From an uncultured Spartobacteria bacterium (GTDB lineage Bacteria; Verrucomicrobiota; Verrucomicrobiia; Chthoniobacterales; Chthoniobacteraceae): DNA of 45,315 nucleotides. The position numbers and the translations under genes are program-made. Positions 16,469-22,968 of the stretch are shown here, in pieces. The stretch is taken from assembly GCA_903929475.1 (NCBI GenBank), contig CAIYUV010000274.1, positions 1 through 45,315 of the forward strand, read 5' to 3'. Each line of letters begins with the position of its first letter. Positions within the stretch are counted from its first letter, which is position 1. The notes beneath the pieces are model-generated. The model did no database searches, had not been told where the DNA came from, and saw nothing but the letters and a program-made list of their open reading frames with translations.

Positions 16469-16556
16469 GAAGGAAAAAGGAAACGGCCACAGACAATCCC
16501 GCAGCCGGAAAAACAGTAGGCAGCCTTTGCAAATGAAGACAACCCCGCCGCACATC

Positions 16557-16653
16557 CCTCGCGAAAAGACGCAGAGGCGCAAAGCTATTGCGATGAGGAG
16601 ACGGCGCGGTTTTCCAGTTCACCCTCTTTGCGCCTTGGCACCTTTGCGCGAGG
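16557..16653. repeat. 28-nt imperfect inverted repeat (dispersed-repeat-like)
   Basis: The left arm (16557-16584) and the reverse complement of the right arm (16626-16653) match over 28 nt with a few mismatches; 41 nt separate them. Both arms consist of the motif gcgcaaag/ctttgcgcc with gcgaaaag-like flanks. From memory, related 'ctttgcgcct...ctttgcg' sequences are scattered in many genomes of this broad group. It fills the gap between the ThuA gene start and the ArsR-type gene stop; no gene is seen in 16469-16671. Confidence 0.65.
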
Positions 16654-16671
16654 TCAGGCAGTGCCCGTGCA

Positions 16672-17013
16672 TCACCCCCGCAGCACGCAGCAGCCGAAAT
16701 CCATCTCGATGCCGCGCTCGGTCTTTGCCACCGGCACGTCGGGTGCGAGTGCGTAGAGCGTCCGCCTTTTGTCGCTCGGGTCCGGCATCGTCGTCAAAAA
16801 GCGGGCGTCGCGCAGCGTGGTGAGATGTTTGAGCACCGCGTCCGGCCTGCGCCCTGCGCCTGCGGAAAGTTGCGACGCCGACAACGGCGGCCCGCCCGCC
16901 AGACGCAACAACAGTCGCCGCCTCACCGGGTCGCAAATCATCGAGAAAATCACATCGGGTTTCCATGGCGACACAGGCGTCGCTGGCGCGGGAGATTGGG
17001 GCGTCGTGCTCAT
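16672..17013 (-). CDS. ArsR-type winged-helix transcriptional regulator
   Basis: 113 residues from the ATG at 17013 (a start at 17034 adds seven). The winged helix-turn-helix is plain: DPVRRRLLLRLAGG, SASQLSAGAGRRPDAVLKHLTTLRDARFL, then the wing PDPSDKRRTLYAL. The C terminus ends FGCCVLRG; two adjacent cysteines could bind a metal or sense redox state, but no standard ArsR metal box is present. It would act in the cytoplasm as a dimeric repressor. Its upstream side is occupied by the 42-bp repeat array, whose phase can be followed to within about 15 bp of the start codon, so the array is the upstream region of this gene. Confidence 0.8.
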   Translation of the reverse strand: MSTTPQSPAPATPVSPWKPDVIFSMICDPVRRRLLLRLAGGPPLSASQLSAGAGRRPDAVLKHLTTLRDARFLTTMPDPSDKRRTLYALAPDVPVAKTERGIEMDFGCCVLRG

Positions 17014-17026
17014 GCGGCAAATTTTT

Positions 17027-17905
17027 AAGCGCAAAAATCCGCCTCGCGCAAGCCGTCACCACGCGGCAGAAATCGCGCACCTGATTTGCATGATCATCCG
17101 CGCCGCAGCACTCCGCATAAGTGTGGACGAAGTGTCCCGGGAAATTCCCGCGCTTTGCAAAACCTCGCGCGACGTGAACCGGTGCCTCGCCGCACAAAAC
17201 GCACACGCAAACTGCGTGAGCATCCGCATCACGACACGCCGCGAAAAGGCAAACGCCGTGATCCATTTGCGCACCGCGCTCCGCAAAAGCGCATCCCGCG
17301 TGATCGCCTGCCCCGATACACCGGACGCACACCCAAACCCGATGAACCTCCTGCCCGCAGCCCGCTGCAAAATGGCAACCGTCATGAACGTCCGGCACCA
17401 TGCGCTTTGCAAAAACCCAACCCGTGTGAGCGATTGCCCCACAGCGGAAAACACGCACCCAAACCGCATGAAAATACAAGCCCGTGCACTCCGCAAAAAG
17501 GCGAACGACGTGATCATGCAAGCCCCTGCACTCCGCAAAACCTCACCCGATGATCCAATGCAAGCCCCTGCGCTCCGCAAAACCTCGCCCGACGATCCAA
17601 TGCAAGCCTCTGCACTCCGCAAAACCTCACCCGACGATCCAATGCAAGCCTGTGCACTCCGCAAAACTTCACCCGACATCCAATACAAGCCCCTGCGCTC
17701 CGCAAAACCCCACCCGACGATCCAATGCAAGCCTCTGCGCTCCGCAAAACCCCGCCCGACGATCCAATGCAAGCCCCTGCGCTCCGCAAAACCTCACCCG
17801 ACGATCCGAAGCAAGCCTCTGCACTCCGCAAAACCCTGCCCGATCATCGGATTCAAGCCCCAAAGTTCCGCAATCAGGCATCTCTACAGAGAAGACGCCC
17901 CCGCG
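17027..17905. repeat. Array of about 19-21 tandem 42-bp repeats, progressively diverged toward the ArsR gene
   Basis: The anchor ctccgcaaaa or a close variant recurs at 17111, 17153, 17237, 17279, 17363, 17405, 17489, 17531, 17573, 17615, 17657, 17698, 17740, 17782, 17824 and 17866, always at a multiple of 42 bp except for one 41-bp step (17657 to 17698). At 17195, 17321 and 17447 the phase holds but the anchor is eroded; a possible anchor at 17027 is also in phase. Units from about 17489 to 17860 are nearly identical, those on the ArsR side heavily diverged. All units are contiguous, without spacers. Both strands have long stop-free frames because 42 is divisible by three: on the minus strand each near-identical unit reads LRSAEACIGSSGEV-like, on the plus strand QAPALRKTSPDDPM-like. 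The 1-bp loss shifts either frame. I do not call a gene here. After 17905 (to 18110) nothing recognisable is seen. Confidence 0.9.
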
Positions 17906-18110
17906 AAGCCTCCCAAACCCATTCCCGACACTCCGCCCGAAGCCATCCAAAGCAACCCCGCCACAAAGCCCGTCGAGCACGCATTTTTGCAGATCATTTT
18001 CACCCAATCCCACATCACGGACAGCACCCCGCCGGCACAAAAACCGAACACTGTGAATGAGGGCCTATGGCTTCCTTCCCAGCGCGTGTCAAAGCGGAGC
18101 ACTTTTGCGA

Positions 18111-18679
18111 TTACTTCGCGGCTGCGAGCAGCGCGTCGAGATCGAGTGCCTTCGTAAACATCGCCAATTTGCCATCCGGCGTGCGCGGCCATTCCGCAAT
18201 CGGGCGATCCCAATACAGTTCCACGCCATTGTCGTCCGGGTCGCGCAAATAAAGCGCCTCGCTCACGCCGTGATCCGCCGCGCCGTCGAGCGGGATGCCC
18301 GCCGCCTTCAGCCGCCGCAACGCATCGCCCAGTTCCGCCCGCGTCGGATACAGGATCGCCGCATGATACAACCCCGTCGTCCCCGGCCCCGGTGCCCGCC
18401 CGCCCGCGCTCTCCCAAGTATTCAGCCCGATGTGATGATGAGCCGAGCCAGTCGGCGACTGGCGAGACAGACTGGCCGTCAGGCCAGCCCGTGAGGGCGA
18501 AGTCGCCGTGAGGCGGCGGCTTCGTCATTTCCACCCGCCGAAAGAAACGCCGCCTCCCGCCCCATCCGCTGCGTCACTTCAAACCCCAGCACATCCCGGT
18601 AAAACCCAATCGCCCGCTCCAAATCCGCCACCTTCAAATGCACATGTCCGATGCACATGTGAGCAGGGTGTAACTTCAT
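18111..18679 (-). pseudogene. VOC (glyoxalase/dioxygenase-fold) protein gene broken by a small insertion
   Basis: The 5' part (18679 downward) encodes CIGHVHLKVADLERAIGFYRDVLGFEV and GREAAFLSAGG, then meets a stop at 18479. The rest resumes in another frame as HHHIGLNTWESAGG, GTTGLYHAAILYPTRAELGDALRRL and SEALYLRDPDDNGVELYWDRP. These are the two beta-alpha-beta-beta-beta modules of a catechol-2,3-dioxygenase/glyoxalase-like protein, with metal ligands expected at HVHLKV, HH and GVELYW. Removing about 90 bp near 18445-18534 restores one frame of roughly 158 codons, the normal family length. Start at ATG 18679. Function before disruption: possibly ring-cleavage or glyoxalase-type; not determinable. 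Confidence 0.82.
18445..18534. mobile_element. Cassette of four consecutive mini-hairpins inserted in the VOC gene
   Basis: Four palindromes follow each other: 18447-18453 with 18457-18463 (7-bp stem, loop ggc); 18472-18477 with 18482-18487 (6 bp, loop gtca); 18487-18490 with 18495-18498 (4 bp, loop gtga); 18504-18507 with 18512-18515 (4 bp, loop gtga). Three loops are gtga or gtca. The block interrupts a protein frame that is otherwise intact, so it arrived as an insertion. It is too short to encode anything and resembles REP/MITE-like non-autonomous repeats. The exact ends and any target duplication are not clear from one copy. Confidence 0.65.
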
Positions 18680-18697
18680 ATTGCCATCTATTTTAGC

Positions 18698-18934
18698 CTA
18701 GGTTGGTCGTGCGAGATTCCAATATTCGTCAGTGACCCTTTTGTGAATATCCTGAAGGTCTTTGGATAATGGATGTGCCTTAGCTGCCCTTTCTGAGAAG
18801 TCACGAAGATCATTCAAAAGAGGCCTTCGATGTTCTAGTGATTGAGCCCAATGATTGATCCACCCCAGTTCTTGGCTGCATAGCATATGAAGTGCGTATG
18901 TATCGCCTCGTCGAGTCTCCGTTTGCTTTAACAA
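18698..18934 (-). CDS. Hypothetical protein, possible continuation of a broken SIR2-like gene
   Basis: 78 residues from a TTG at 18934 that overlaps the stop of the SIR2-like fragment by 7 bp. Composition is helical and charged (LLNDLRDFSERAAKAHPL, LQDIHKRVTDEYWNLARPT). I do not recognise a family. It lies in visibly A+T-richer DNA than its neighbours, as does the SIR2-like fragment. It may be translated by coupling to the upstream frame, may be the -1 frame remnant of a larger protein, or may be noise. It ends 18 bp before the VOC gene start. Confidence 0.4.
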   Translation of the reverse strand: MLKQTETRRGDTYALHMLCSQELGWINHWAQSLEHRRPLLNDLRDFSERAAKAHPLSKDLQDIHKRVTDEYWNLARPT

Positions 18935-19194
18935 TTCTCAAGAAGTGCCTTCAACTCTGTAGGCTTTGCACGTTTCAGTGCTGCCTCATATAGTGTCGGG
19001 AGTTCTGTGTCATCGTATTCGCCCGTATACTTCAGCAGTGCCCAGAGCTTTTTAGCGAATCCAGAACCAACAGGAAGTTTTTCGCCTCCAAGATTTTGCG
19101 CATCTGCTGAAAAGCCTGCACCGAGAAAGAGCACCACTGAGTTGCTGGTGATGGCTTTCTTTAAGAAAGCGGCGTCATTGGATGAGATTTCCAT
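18928..19194 (-). CDS. SIR2-like N-terminal domain fragment
   Basis: 88 residues. The start FLKKAITSNSVVLFLGAGFSADAQN followed by LPVGSGFAKKLWALL is the NAD-binding opening of SIR2-like proteins (SIR2_2 type), with the Gly-Ala-Gly loop. Full SIR2 domains are about 250 residues, and in defence proteins are joined to other domains; here the frame stops after LKALLENC, so most of the domain, including the catalytic Asn/His region, is missing. Such proteins deplete NAD during phage infection. The fragment probably is a decayed defence gene, though a short functional protein is not excluded. Lower G+C than the surroundings supports transfer. Confidence 0.6.
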   Translation of the reverse strand: MEISSNDAAFLKKAITSNSVVLFLGAGFSADAQNLGGEKLPVGSGFAKKLWALLKYTGEYDDTELPTLYEAALKRAKPTELKALLENC

Positions 19195-19209
19195 AGCTAC
19201 AGAAGAGTT

Positions 19210-19317
19210 CTATGCCATTAAACCTCCGCGTCCTTTTCCGCAAACTTCTTCGACTTTTGACTCCCCTTCGGTCATGCCCTGCACGGCGGCGTATTTGCGG
19301 ACGTCTTCGGTGTTCAT
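19210..19317 (-). pseudogene. Short reading frame resembling the ThiC C-terminal tail
   Basis: 35 codons: MNTEDVRKYAAVQGMTEGESKVEEV... The EDVRKYAAxQGM stretch recalls the extreme C terminus of phosphomethylpyrimidine synthase (ThiC), which reads roughly ITxDVRKYAAEQG...EKSxEFxEKGxE. The remainder after residue 20 departs from that pattern, and nothing of the ThiC body is present. Its ATG overlaps the stop of the preceding 55-codon frame (ATGA). It could be a stranded ThiC end left by recombination, or a small coupled protein with chance similarity. Confidence 0.35.
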
Positions 19318-19481
19318 GCCTGTTTCTCCACGACCTTGCCGTTCTGCCAAACGATGACCGGGAGATGATGCGCACGGTTTTGAACCCTGACACTTTCAGC
19401 AGCGCGGAGCATTGCACGCTCGGCACGGATGACGAACACCGGGGCTTTCCGAGGTTTTGTGTTGGATCCTTTCTTTTTCAC
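19314..19481 (-). CDS. Small basic protein coupled to the DUF433 gene
   Basis: 55 residues from a GTG at 19481 that overlaps the DUF433 stop by 4 bp (GTGA). It begins with a lysine-rich stretch (VKKKGSNTKPRKAP), then a helix (RAERAMLRAAESVRVQNRAH) and ends HLPVIVWQNGKVVEKQA. The coupling and codon pattern support translation. DUF433 genes usually precede a DUF5615 PIN-like toxin; this protein is far too short and lacks PIN acidic motifs, so it is not that toxin. Function unknown. Confidence 0.55.
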   Translation of the reverse strand: MKKKGSNTKPRKAPVFVIRAERAMLRAAESVRVQNRAHHLPVIVWQNGKVVEKQA

Positions 19482-19696
19482 GCGGCGGCCTGATGCTCAA
19501 TGTCCGCCTGACTGCAACGCAATACTGACACCGCAATCTCGCGGGACACGGACGGGAAGGTTTCGAGGAAGTAGTCCAGCGACAGATTGTCGGCGAGGTA
19601 ATCAAACAAGGTCTTTACGGGAACACGGGTGCCCTTGAAGACCGGCGTGCCGCCGAGAATGTCCGGGTCAATGGTGATCAGTTCCGTTGCATTCAT
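19478..19696 (-). CDS. DUF433 family antitoxin-like protein
   Basis: 72 residues from the ATG at 19696; in-frame codons upstream do not belong to the domain. DUF433 signature: ITIDPDILGGTPVFKGTRVPVKTLFDYLADNLSLDYFLETFPSV, covering nearly the whole protein, with the small helical DNA-binding fold of the family. DUF433 proteins are generally antitoxins paired with DUF5615 nucleases. No such nuclease is present downstream; instead a 55-residue protein is coupled to it, so the pair is incomplete or atypical. Confidence 0.88.
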   Translation of the reverse strand: MNATELITIDPDILGGTPVFKGTRVPVKTLFDYLADNLSLDYFLETFPSVSREIAVSVLRCSQADIEHQAAA

Positions 19697-19757
19697 GGGG
19701 TCACTATAGGGCCATCGTGCCTTCGCGTAAAGCTCCGCTCTTTCCCCGGCAATCTCA

Positions 19758-20534
19758 TTAGAAATACAGAACACTCAGGCAGGTCAGGCCTGCTTCCGCC
19801 TTTTGCAGTTCGGAGATTGCGAGACGCTTCACATGCAGTCCCTTCGATTCCAGCAGCGCGGCAGTCTGTGGAGAGGATTCGGCGGCAAACACGGTTCCAT
19901 TGACCGCCAGAGTATTGGCACCCCAAGGTTCCGCATCGGGCACCCGCAGGATTTCAAATCGCTGAAATGGCGCAGGGTCAATCCAATCGGTGTTTGCGAC
20001 CAGCAGACCTTCCGCAGGGGATGTCACGCCTGTCTTCAAATGGAGACAGCCGTTCACTTTCACCCCGACCACGCGGTAGCCGAAGCGGGAAACGATTGTC
20101 TCCAACTGTCGTATCCCCTCCCCGTTCGTGCGGCTCGATATGCCGACGAAAAGCGTCTTCCCGATTCGCAGCACATCGCCACCCTCGATGGTTCCGGGAG
20201 GGATGATTCTGTGAATCGCACGGATGCCAGCGATGTGCTCCGCGATTTTGTCGGCCTCGGGTTCGCGGCTTGCCGCGCCCAACCGGCAAAGCACCGCAAT
20301 CTCATCAAGCACGATCACCGGGTCTTCGACGAACGTCGAGTCGGGCAACTCCGGCTCCTCCGGCAAAACAGATACCGAAACTCCCGCAGCCTCCAGCGCC
20401 GCGACATAGGCCGCATGCTGCTGCCCCGCCAATTCTAGATCGAACGTCTGTCGCGTCACATGCAGCAGTTCGCAATTCGCGAGCGAGCGGCTGATTTTCC
20501 TGACGATGCCGTGCGTGATGCGTGGAGCGTTCAT
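19758..20534 (-). CDS. Dimethylargininase-type amidinohydrolase (DDAH family)
   Basis: 258 residues, normal for DDAH. The pentein fold shows as LPDSTFVEDPVIVLDE (substrate-binding Phe/Glu/Asp region), PPGTIEGGDVLRIGKTLFVGISSRTN, the catalytic His in GCLHLKTGVT, and the nucleophilic Cys in the C-terminal LTCLSVLYF. It would hydrolyse N-methylated arginines to citrulline and methylamines, or act on another guanidine compound. Cytoplasmic, no signal peptide. It is the first of a run of minus-strand small genes, 61 bp upstream of the DUF433 gene, but probably has no functional tie to them. Confidence 0.88.
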   Translation of the reverse strand: MNAPRITHGIVRKISRSLANCELLHVTRQTFDLELAGQQHAAYVAALEAAGVSVSVLPEEPELPDSTFVEDPVIVLDEIAVLCRLGAASREPEADKIAEHIAGIRAIHRIIPPGTIEGGDVLRIGKTLFVGISSRTNGEGIRQLETIVSRFGYRVVGVKVNGCLHLKTGVTSPAEGLLVANTDWIDPAPFQRFEILRVPDAEPWGANTLAVNGTVFAAESSPQTAALLESKGLHVKRLAISELQKAEAGLTCLSVLYF

Positions 20535-20570
20535 TCAGTGCCCGCCCAGCTTAATCTGCGCGCTCATAGG

Positions 20571-20822
20571 CTATACGCGACCAGAACGAACCAACCGATG
20601 CATTCCTTCAGCTCGTTTCTGTCTTTTGGAAGGTAATTGGGTATCGAGAGGATCGAAGAAAGGACTTTGTGTATCGGGTTCGGGATCCAGAGAGCCTCCA
20701 AGCGCGAGATAAGTCTGCCAGAGCTTCCTGCTCTCCTTCCAACGCTGGATGGGAGTGAGGCGATACCATTCCGCCCATTCACTGCCGACAAGTTTTTCTG
20801 CGCTTTTCACGGGGATGCTCAT
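20571..20822 (-). CDS. Small conserved-looking protein, possible antitoxin-like partner without toxin
   Basis: 83 residues from the ATG at 20822 (the frame is open to 20906). Contains SEWAEWYRLTPIQRWKES followed by RKLWQTYLALGGSLDPEPD and QSPFFDP. I recall similar short proteins with a W-x(3)-LTP-x(2)-RW core and LGGSLDPEPDxQSPF in Verrucomicrobia, often ahead of a nucleotidyltransferase-like gene, but cannot verify it; no such partner follows here, since ddaH starts 37 bp downstream. No membrane segment or signal peptide. Function unknown. Confidence 0.55.
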   Translation of the reverse strand: MSIPVKSAEKLVGSEWAEWYRLTPIQRWKESRKLWQTYLALGGSLDPEPDTQSPFFDPLDTQLPSKRQKRAEGMHRLVRSGRV

Positions 20823-20902
20823 AACAACCTCACGCCACTGCGTAAAGCCCGGCTCCATTTTCCACAGGCGCGGCTTCACAACGCAGTTGTCTGTTTTCGC
20901 CC

Positions 20903-21544
20903 TCATATCTCGCGAGAAGCCTCGGGCTCACGCCCCCATCGGTCGCTGTGGAGCATGCCCCATTCAAAGTGGCGGCGCTCGCTGAGGCGGAAGCCGCTGG
21001 CGATGAGATACGGGTCGGGCGGGGTGAGACGCTGGGCGGGCAGGCGCGTGGCGATGCGGAAGGCGACGTAGAGGATTTTCAGAATGATGCGCGCACGCCA
21101 TCGCGCGAGACCACGGGGCGGTTCGCAAAAATCCGCGATGAGCCATCGCGCACCGGGCGCGGCTGCGGTGGCGAGACGCGGGATGAGCACGGCGAGTTGC
21201 TCGGGCGGGAAGCAGTCGAGAAAGTAGTGCGTCACCAGCAAATCGAACTCCCCTGCGGGCACGGGCCATGTGAGCGCATCAGCATGGATGAATTCCACAT
21301 TTCCCTCGTCGGTCTGCGCACGGGCACGCGCCAGCATTCCCGCACTCGCATCCACGCAAGTGATCGCCGCCACCGGATACGCCGTGCGCAATGCAGTCAG
21401 GGTTCGCCCGTGTCCTTCGCCGAGCGAGAGGATGCGGCGCGGTGCTTCCGCCGGGAAGCAGGCCGTGCGGGCGCGCTGGAGTCTGTCACCCGCAAACAGC
21501 CGTTCCAGCCAGCGATAATGCGGGGCGATGCGATCAAAGCTCAC
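20903..21544 (-). CDS. Class I SAM-dependent methyltransferase
   Basis: 213 residues from a GTG at 21544, with a GGAG a few bases upstream. Begins MSFDRIAPHYRWLERLFAG, a common start of UbiE/Methyltransf_25 proteins; motif I is ILSLGEGHGRTLTAL, motif II CVDASAGMLARAR, then FIHADALTWPVPAGEFDLLVTHYFLDCF. The substrate is not predictable. The usual motif I glycines are GEGHG, acceptable for the fold. It is probably cytoplasmic, and lies between the small orphan gene and the SGNH hydrolase gene without overlap. Confidence 0.85.
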   Translation of the reverse strand: MSFDRIAPHYRWLERLFAGDRLQRARTACFPAEAPRRILSLGEGHGRTLTALRTAYPVAAITCVDASAGMLARARAQTDEGNVEFIHADALTWPVPAGEFDLLVTHYFLDCFPPEQLAVLIPRLATAAAPGARWLIADFCEPPRGLARWRARIILKILYVAFRIATRLPAQRLTPPDPYLIASGFRLSERRHFEWGMLHSDRWGREPEASREI

Positions 21545-21628
21545 GCTCCGCTATAACGTGGCGCACCGCATCCGACAGACACATTTCAGCAAAAGCGCAG
21601 ATTCGCCGCCTGTGTCCGCGCAGCAAAT

Positions 21629-22900
21629 TTACAGTGGCACGATTTCCACCTGATGCGGCTGGATGACGAGCGACTTTTTGATCGCGGCGAACAGCTCGGG
21701 CATTTCGCCCATGCGCTTTTTGAAAGCGGCGGCGCGTTTTTCTTCGAGCATCTCGGGTGTGAGTTCGAGGAAGTCTGGCACTCCGCCCGCTAGCATCACT
21801 CCACGGAAAATCCTGTCGTGGAAAAAGCGGTTCTTGGCAGTGATGGCGGCGGAGACGGCTTTGACCTGCTCGGCAATCGGCCCGGCGGCGAGAACTGCGG
21901 ATGCGAGATTCACCCCGGCTGCCAGTTCGGCGGCGGAATACTCGGCGACCTTTACCCCGCCGATGCGCACTTCGTGTTTGCCGTCTTTGAGGCCCGTGAC
22001 TTTCAGGCGGTAGTCGTTCATCTCGTCGAGAATCGGCGACCACTGCAAAATCTTCTTCGCATCACTCTCGGGGAAATACGGCAGCGCGTAGTCCTTTTGC
22101 TGAAACTCAATCTTTCCGCCAGCGACGCTATTGAAGCCCTCGACGGTGCAGTTCTGCTTTTGCACGACTTTGCCCGATGCGGCGTCAATCTCCACAGACG
22201 CAACGAGCGCCGGAAAGCTCATGCCTTTCAAAAGAATCGCCGCCATGAGCGTCTGTCCGGGAGGGCCGGGATGCACGGCATCGCCGCCGCCGATGTGGAC
22301 CTTGGGATTCGTCGAGCGCGCTTTTTCCACAACCTCGGCGAAAGGATGAAACTGATCCACGAAAAGCGCGTTGCCATTGGTCGCAGCGTGCTCCTTCACT
22401 CCGTTGGAGAATTTTTCGAGATTCACATTGTCCGGCAAAATGGACGGCCCCTCCGTCTGCGTTTCCACCGGCTGCGGAGTGAACCACGCGACTCGAAGAT
22501 TTGCCGCCTTCGCCTGATCCGCGATGCCCTGCAAACCCTCCATGTAACGTTTAAACCCCGGTTCGTTGAAAACTCTATTCGGCCCGCCTGCGTCGTTCAT
22601 TCCGAAGTTCACGGTGAGCGCTGTCGGCGAAAATGCGGCCACATCGCGCTTGAAGCGATTCTTCCCACCGGGCGCAGTGTCGCCGCCGATGCCGACATTG
22701 ATGAATTGAATGTCCCACGCGGGGAACCTCGTGAGCGTCCACGCTTCGACGTAGCTGCTGTGCAGATATTGCTCCGTGATGCTATCGCCAATCATCACGA
22801 CCTTGTCGCCGTCCTTCAAAAAGAAATCCGCCGCGCTGCCGGTGACGGCTGTGGTGAGAACGATAAACGCGGTGAAGGTTTTTTTTGAAAAAATGGACAT
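21629..22900 (-). CDS. Secreted SGNH/GDSL-type hydrolase (esterase)
   Basis: 423 residues from the ATG at 22900 with signal peptide MSIFSKKTFTAFIVLTTAVTGSAA. All SGNH blocks are visible: GDSITEQ (block I, Ser), NVGIGGDT (Gly), NFGMNDAG (Asn) and GGDAVHPGPPGQ (Asp/His). The second half (about 230-423) is an unassigned extension with KVTGLKDGKHEVRIGG. These enzymes act as lipases, acyl esterases or polysaccharide deacetylases outside the cell. It follows the beta-helix gene on the same strand by 68 bp and is probably cotranscribed. Confidence 0.9.
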   Translation of the reverse strand: MSIFSKKTFTAFIVLTTAVTGSAADFFLKDGDKVVMIGDSITEQYLHSSYVEAWTLTRFPAWDIQFINVGIGGDTAPGGKNRFKRDVAAFSPTALTVNFGMNDAGGPNRVFNEPGFKRYMEGLQGIADQAKAANLRVAWFTPQPVETQTEGPSILPDNVNLEKFSNGVKEHAATNGNALFVDQFHPFAEVVEKARSTNPKVHIGGGDAVHPGPPGQTLMAAILLKGMSFPALVASVEIDAASGKVVQKQNCTVEGFNSVAGGKIEFQQKDYALPYFPESDAKKILQWSPILDEMNDYRLKVTGLKDGKHEVRIGGVKVAEYSAAELAAGVNLASAVLAAGPIAEQVKAVSAAITAKNRFFHDRIFRGVMLAGGVPDFLELTPEMLEEKRAAAFKKRMGEMPELFAAIKKSLVIQPHQVEIVPL

Positions 22901-22968
22901 GGCGTGGTTGAAGGCGCGCACTCCACGAAATGCCGGGCGCTTTGTCGAACAGCTTCGTTGCGGCGATG

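Noticed and set aside
17489-17880. CRISPR array
   Set aside because: Units are contiguous with no unique spacers between them, and no cas genes are present.
16769-18157. 462-codon plus-strand frame across the 42-bp array, and 238- and 105-codon minus-strand frames
   Set aside because: Open only because the repeat length is a multiple of three and lacks stops; a 1-bp slip breaks either repeat frame and no start or ribosome-binding site is convincing. The array is listed as a repeat.
19478-19696. DUF433-DUF5615 complete toxin-antitoxin pair
   Set aside because: The downstream frame is only 55 residues and lacks PIN acidic motifs; the nuclease partner is not there.
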